Assembly: GCA_021234155.1 (NCBI GenBank)
Contig: JAJEKV010000003.1
Location: 31,289,166 to 31,353,165, forward strand
Direction of reading: 5' to 3'
Source: Isoetes taiwanensis
Lineage: Eukaryota; Streptophyta; Lycopodiopsida; Isoetales; Isoetaceae
Length of the DNA: 64,000 bases
In this document: in pieces, positions 57,791 to 64,000 of the stretch
Layout of the letters: the number at the start of each line of letters is the position of its first letter
How positions within the stretch are numbered: position 1 is the stretch's first letter
Notes under the pieces: generated by a model
Database searches by the model: none
What the model was told of the DNA's origin: nothing
What the model saw: the letters and a program-made list of their open reading frames with translations, nothing else
Program-made: the position numbers and the translations under genes

Positions 57791-60356
57791 CATGCTTGAG
57801 CCTAGGTGGCATCGCATTGAGCCACCTTGGCATGTTGGAGGCGTGGGTGGCATGTTGGAGTCATGTTGGCATGTTTGAGCCTGATGGCATGTTAGAGCCC
57901 AAGGTGGCATGTTTGAGCCACCTTGGTATGTTCGAAGTCACGTGTGGCATGTTTGAGCCACCTTGGCATGTTTTGAGCCCTAGTGGCATGTTTGAGCCAC
58001 CTTTGGCATGTTGGAGCCCTGGGTGGCATGTTGGGAATCCTCATTGGCATGTTTGAGCCACCTTGGCATGTTGCGACCCTAGGTGGCATATTTGAAGCCC
58101 CAGCGTGGCATGTTTGAGCCACCTTGGCATGTTTGGAGCCTAGATGGCATGTTGGTGCCTAGGTGGCATGTTTGAGCCACCTTGGCATGTTAGGAGTCTA
58201 GATGGCATGTTGGACATGCGTGGCATGTTTGAGCCACCTTGGCATGTTTTGAGCCTAGATGGCATGTTGGTGCCCTAGGTGGCATGTTTGAGCTACCCGG
58301 CATGTTAGAGCCTAGGTGGCATGTTGAACTGGCATTGGCATGTTTGAGCCACCTTGGTATTTGAGCCTGGGTGGCATGTTGGAGCCACCTTGGCATGTTT
58401 GAGCCACCTTGGCATGCTTGAGCCTATGTGGCATGTTGAACTGGGTGGCATATTGGAGCTTAGCATGGCATGTTTGAGAACCATCTTGGCATGTTTGAGC
58501 CCTAAGTGGCATGTTTGAATACGTTAATGTTAGACCCTAGGTGGCATGTTGAGCCACCTTGGCATGTTCGACCCACCTTGGCATGTTTGAGCCCTGGGTG
58601 GCATGTTGGAGACTTCAGGTGGCATGTTGGAACTCCTGCTTGTGCATCACGTGAGCGTGGCATGTTTGAGCCACTGCTGGCATGTTTTAGCCCTGGGTGC
58701 ATATTTCCTAACCACACCATGTTGGAGCCCATGGCATGTTTGAGAACCACCTTGGCATGTTGGAGCCTATGTGTGTTGTTGGTCTAGATGGCATGTTTGA
58801 GCCACCTCCAGCATGTTAGATCCTAGGTGGCATATTGGAGCCTATGTGGCATGTCGGGGGACCACCTTGGCATGTCGAGCCTAGGTGGCATGTTTGAGCC
58901 ATGGCATGTTTGACCATCTTGGCATGTTGGAGCCTAGGTGGCATGTCCGGGGCTAGGTGGCATTGGAGTCTAGGTGGCATGTTGGATTTTATGTGGCATG
59001 TTAAGAGCCGGTGGCATGTTGGAGCTCGAGGTGGCATGCCCGGCCACCTTGGCATGTTGGAGTCTGGGTGGCATGTTGGAGCCCACATGGCATGTTTTGA
59101 GCCACCTTGGCGTGTTTGAGCTAAGCGGTATGTTTGAGCCTAGGTGGCATGTTGGAGCTAAGGTGTCATGTTTGAGCCACCTTGGCATGTTGAGCCTAGG
59201 TGGCATGTTTGAGCCACCTTGGCATGTTATTGGAGCCTAGGTGGCATGATGGAGCCCGTGGCATGTTTGAGCCACCTTGGCATGTTTGAGCATGTTGGAG
59301 CCCACGATGATATGTGAGACCACCTTGGCATGTTGAAGCCTAGATGGCATGTTGGTTCACGTGGCACGTTTGAGCCTAGGTGGCATGTTGGAGCCCATGT
59401 GGCATGGCCCAGGCCACCCTGGCATGTTTGAGCCCATGTGAGACGTTTGAGCCACCTTGGCATCTTTGGAACCTAGGTGGCATGTTGGAGCCCGGCATGA
59501 CATGTTTGAGCCACCTTGGCATATTTGAGCCCTGGCACGTTTTGAGCCACCTTGGCATGTTTGAGCCACCTTGGCATGTTGGAGCCCCAGATGGCACGTT
59601 GGAGCCCGCATGGCATGTTTGAACCACCTTGGCATTTGGAGCCTAGGTGAGCCCACGTGGCATTTTTGAGCCACCTTTGCATGTTTGAGCCTAGGTGGCA
59701 TGCTGGATCCTAGGTGTCATGTTTGAGCACCTTGGCGTGTTTGGAGCCACCTTGGCATGTTGGACCCCTAGGTGGCATGTTGGAGCCCAGCGTGGCATGT
59801 TTGAGCCACCTTGGAGTTGGAGCCTAGGTGGGTGTTGGAGCCCGTGGCATGTTTGAGCATGTTGGGCCAGGTGGAAAGTTTGAGCCACCTTTGTCATGTT
59901 GGAGCCACCTTGCATGTTTGAGCATAGCCACCTTGGCATGTTGGAACCCGTGGCATGTTTGAGCCACCTTGACATGTTGGGAGCCTGGGTGGCATGTTGG
60001 AGCCCATGTGGCATGTTTGAGCCACCTTGGCATGTTAGAGCCTTGGGTGGATTGCTGAAACCTAGGTAGCATATTAGAGCCATGGTGGCATATTTGGATG
60101 GGTGGTGCGTTGGAGCCCTAGGTGGCATGTTTGAGCCACCTTGGCATGTTTGAGCCTAGGTGGCATGTTGTGAGCCACCTTGACATGTTGGGCCTAGATG
60201 GCATGGGTGGAGCCCAGTGGCATATTTGCCAACTTGGCATGTTGGAGCCACCTTGGTGCATGTTTAAGCCACCTTGGCATTTTGAGCCACCTTGGTGGCA
60301 TGTTTGAGCCACCTTGGCATGTTTGAACCTAGGTGGCATGTTTGAACCAAGTGGAC
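57783..60356. repeat. 2.6-kb minisatellite, ~39-bp unit of two ~19-bp halves
   Basis: More than 60 units of the form GTGGCATGTTTGAGCCACCT followed by TGGCATGTTGGAGCCTAG, with many point changes and small indels. The two halves are themselves related (TGGCATGTT(T/G)GAGCC). The unit of about 39 bp is a multiple of three, so frames stay open on both strands and give repeating peptides such as MACLSHLGMLEPRWHV. These are not credible proteins. Confidence 0.95.
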
Positions 60357-61300
<944 letters not shown>

Positions 61301-61450
61301 AACTACACTTACTTATAAACCACACCTCCAAAACTACACGGCTAAAAACACCACTACCTCAAAAGAAAAACCACAGTTCTTTTAACAAAAACATACCTCC
61401 TTAAAACCACCGCCCCTAAAAATACAAAAAACCACAAACTCCTTAAAAAA

Positions 61451-64000
61451 TAGCGGTGGGCGTTCCTTGTCCACTAAAAAACAACAGATTAGTTAGTAAA
61501 ACCACACCTCCATAGATCTACATGTAGGTTTTGAAATCTCACGAATAAAGAACATGTGGACCTAAGAAAACTATACTTTTCAATAGTGGACCAAGCGAGG
61601 GTGAATATGTAGCATAATAACGGGGTTTCTTTTGTGTTTTTGCACGCTTTTCACAAAAGGTTTTCCTAAGATTTCATAGGCGATTGAATGGATGTACTGA
61701 AATGCGTACATCTAGAGTGCACCATTTCTTAGTCGTTGATTTAGCTTTTTTTCAATGGTCCAACATCAAGCGGCTCACAACAAAAGCCCTCTTTTTTTAT
61801 TTAAAATTTGAACATGCAAGCCTCGTGGATAGCAATTCTTGCAAAAAATTAATGTTCTTGTGGATCTCGTGTTGTTTGTTACCATATCTTGAATCTGTGT
61901 GGGCATTTTGAGCCGCAATAACATTAGGTGGGGAGTTGTAGGCGAACTCAAGAACTTTTTTCTCGGGCTTATTTTGATGAAAATATTGTATTTGGTTGGG
62001 AATGGTGCGGGGATTGGCTATGGGCTCTTCACATGATGGATCGATCCAATATTCTTACGAAATCCTTTTGGTTCGGTTCAAAGGGAGTTTGTTCTATTAA
62101 AGGCGGTCCGAGTTCTCAATCTGTAGATGAAGGTAGCTTCAAGAAGGTTGGAGATTGAAGGGCTCACCTAAAGCTCCCATGCATCAGTTAAAGCTTTTTA
62201 CCAAGATACTTGGGCCTCGGCTTCTACTTTGATGGCAAGAAGAAGTGAGCTCCAAGCTCTATTCAACCTCGACGGATTCCTTTGGTTCTAGGGAGCCCGA
62301 CATGGCGTCATAGACAACAACAATCTGCCCTATTCAAATTATGAAGAGAAGAAAAGCTTCTTTTCTTGGATTTGATCTCCTATTTTTCTTTGGGGTCTCC
62401 TACGTTTCATTACCAAAGCTCGGTGTTTGCTTATATTTGCCTCAAATGTTTTCTTGGTATGCCATGGAATCGATTGGTTGCTTAATTGGTCAAGGCACCG
62501 TCGGTCATTCGTCGGGATTTGACCATAGGCTCCCCAAGAAACCCATCATTGAATTTTTGAAGCGGTATTTAAGAATCTGCAAGAATTTCCAAAGCGGGGA
62601 CAACTTTTGGTGAAGGGCTTCTAAATTTCTGCGAGCCATCTTATTACGATTCATAGGCATCGTGCAGGTCAAGAACTTCTGTACCATCGTGGGGGGGGGG
62701 GATTACGAGGGTTAGAGGCCCGGTAGATGTAGATTGATGCGGTTTGTTGCTCCGTTTGCAAAGATGGAAGGGTAGCTATGCGTGATGGTGATACCTTCTT
62801 GGAAGCACTTCAAAATCTTTGAAAATCACTCTTTGGCTCTAAATTTAGTTTTGTGTTGCGGTCGTTTAAAAAGCGACAAGATCTATGTTATTCTGGGCTT
62901 CGGTTTGCCTCCATAGTGATCACAAAGCGTGGTTTGTGAGTTTTGGTCTGGCCCATTAATATTATATCTGTAAAGTCTAAGTTTGAGGCAGTAGCTATTT
63001 ACAAAATCACGTTTGTTATTTTTAAAAGTAGGTTGCAAAAAACTCTAGGCGTGAATTCAAAAGGCAAGCAAATCAGAACCCATCTACGTATCTCGTATTG
63101 AATAAGGCAACCATGAAAGGGACTTCAGAAATTTTGAGAGAAAAGGACTAGTCTCGAACTAAAAGAGTATAAAAGTAAATAAAAGCGGATGGCCATGGAT
63201 AGCCCTTCCCAATGTTTGCCGTTGAGTTCCGGTCCTATAGTTGGTTTTAAGCGTGGAAGAATCCAAGCACTTCCTACCGACTTGAATTGAAAAAACAGCG
63301 ACGGTTTTGCTTTAAGGTAGGCGCTTTTTTTACCTTGTTCATTCTTCTACTCCTTTACACAGGCTTAACATCTTGCAATTTTCATATCTAGAAAAGTCTT
63401 TCCATGTAATTTCAATGCATTTTATTATCTATCACCATCAGACAAGAAATTTTGATGTCTGAGAAGCGGACATTGGCTTTAAATTTCTAAATAAAATGCT
63501 TTTATAGCATATATAATTATATTACATTATGCTTTAATATTATAGTTACTCATGTTTTCATTTTACTATATTCCCTTTTTTTTCTTAATCTTTTGCATAT
63601 TACATAACACATATTGCTACATGTTTTAAATGTCTTTTTTATATTCTCACGTCTGTTTTTTTTTTATGGCAGAAAGAACAAAATTTTAAGTATAATAACC
63701 AACACATAACTACCATTGACATTAATAAATATAACCATTGGATCAACACATTTAAATTAAAATCCCCTTAAACCCCCTTTGGTTTGGGTGCATATTCACA
63801 TGGGGGTGGCGTGGGGAGAGCCCTCATAATTGTATTTTGCGTCACGAAATCAACTACCATATAGTATTAGGTTGAAATCTTATGGTATTTTTGCGAATCT
63901 TATTATACAAATTATATGGCAAATCTTGTACTTGCATACCCACAAGCGAGGAACTTTTACGATGCAGTTGTAGATTAAGAATAGGGGCGAATATGCCTAT
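61451..64000. other. gene-poor right end
   Basis: Plus frames at 61684-61911, 61928-62158 and 62341-62613 are unassigned. The second reads FGWEWCGDWLWALHMMDRSN, rich in Trp, and could be a decayed gene. A run of ten G is at 62691-62700. No domain recognised. Confidence 0.3.

Noticed and set aside
57787-60307. Many overlapping open frames on both strands giving His/Pro/Gly-rich repeat peptides
   Set aside because: They are products of the ~39-bp minisatellite, whose unit length is divisible by three. Indels shift the frame constantly and both strands are equally open.

Overview
The window is nuclear DNA from a land plant with a large, transposon-packed genome. The evidence is a pair of intron-containing Bet v 1/PR-10 (major-latex-protein-like) genes, a decayed pentatricopeptide-repeat (PPR) gene fragment, plant-type LINEs, Ty3/gypsy and copia-like remnants, a Helitron and several MITEs. 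Overall base composition is AT-rich and introns are short. My best guess is a fern or other non-seed plant, from the PR-10 and PPR protein style, but this is inference. No organellar, bacterial or viral gene set is present, and I see no tRNA, rRNA or CRISPR array.

Layout. 1-1310: 5'-truncated LINE on the minus strand (endonuclease linker and RT). 1550-1977: head-to-tail pair of tRNA-like SINE units. 2888-17860 and 20064-25710: two copies of one tandem duplication. Each carries, in order, a retrotransposon ORF1 remnant, a complete two-exon PR-10 gene (13538-14081 and 21842-22385) and a pseudogene resembling the tocopherol-cyclase family. Copy 1 has been inflated by an 8.7-kb Helitron (3527-12265), which itself contains a 4.05-kb inverted-repeat element (6797-10848) and phase-consistent exons of an unknown gene. 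Both copies later received a dimeric element flanked by ATT. The second duplicated unit supplies empty sites, so several insertions can be defined to the base.

25.7-41 kb: PPR pseudogene, LINE 3' end, a long stretch with few recognisable genes, an unidentified minus-strand ORF (32836-33315), a candidate LTR carrying a perfect heat-shock-element-like palindrome (34344-35275), a minus-strand set of gene-like exons (36706-37512), a tRNA-like SINE with a truncated second copy, and a Ty3/gypsy gag fragment.

41-64 kb: a second copy of the inverted-repeat element (41114-45594) with an inserted 555-bp MITE, inverted paralogous blocks at 45.6-46.3 and 60.4-61.3 kb, a Mutator-like inverted-repeat element (53325-54344), a GC-richer segment bounded by diverged inverted repeats, and a 2.6-kb minisatellite (57783-60356) followed by CT/CA microsatellites.

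The only genes that look intact and functional are the two PR-10 genes. The most unusual signals are the element family with CATTAG...CTAATG termini, which appears to insert without target duplication and carries arrays of conserved 68-bp stem-loops, and the Helitron that can be delimited by its paralogous empty site.
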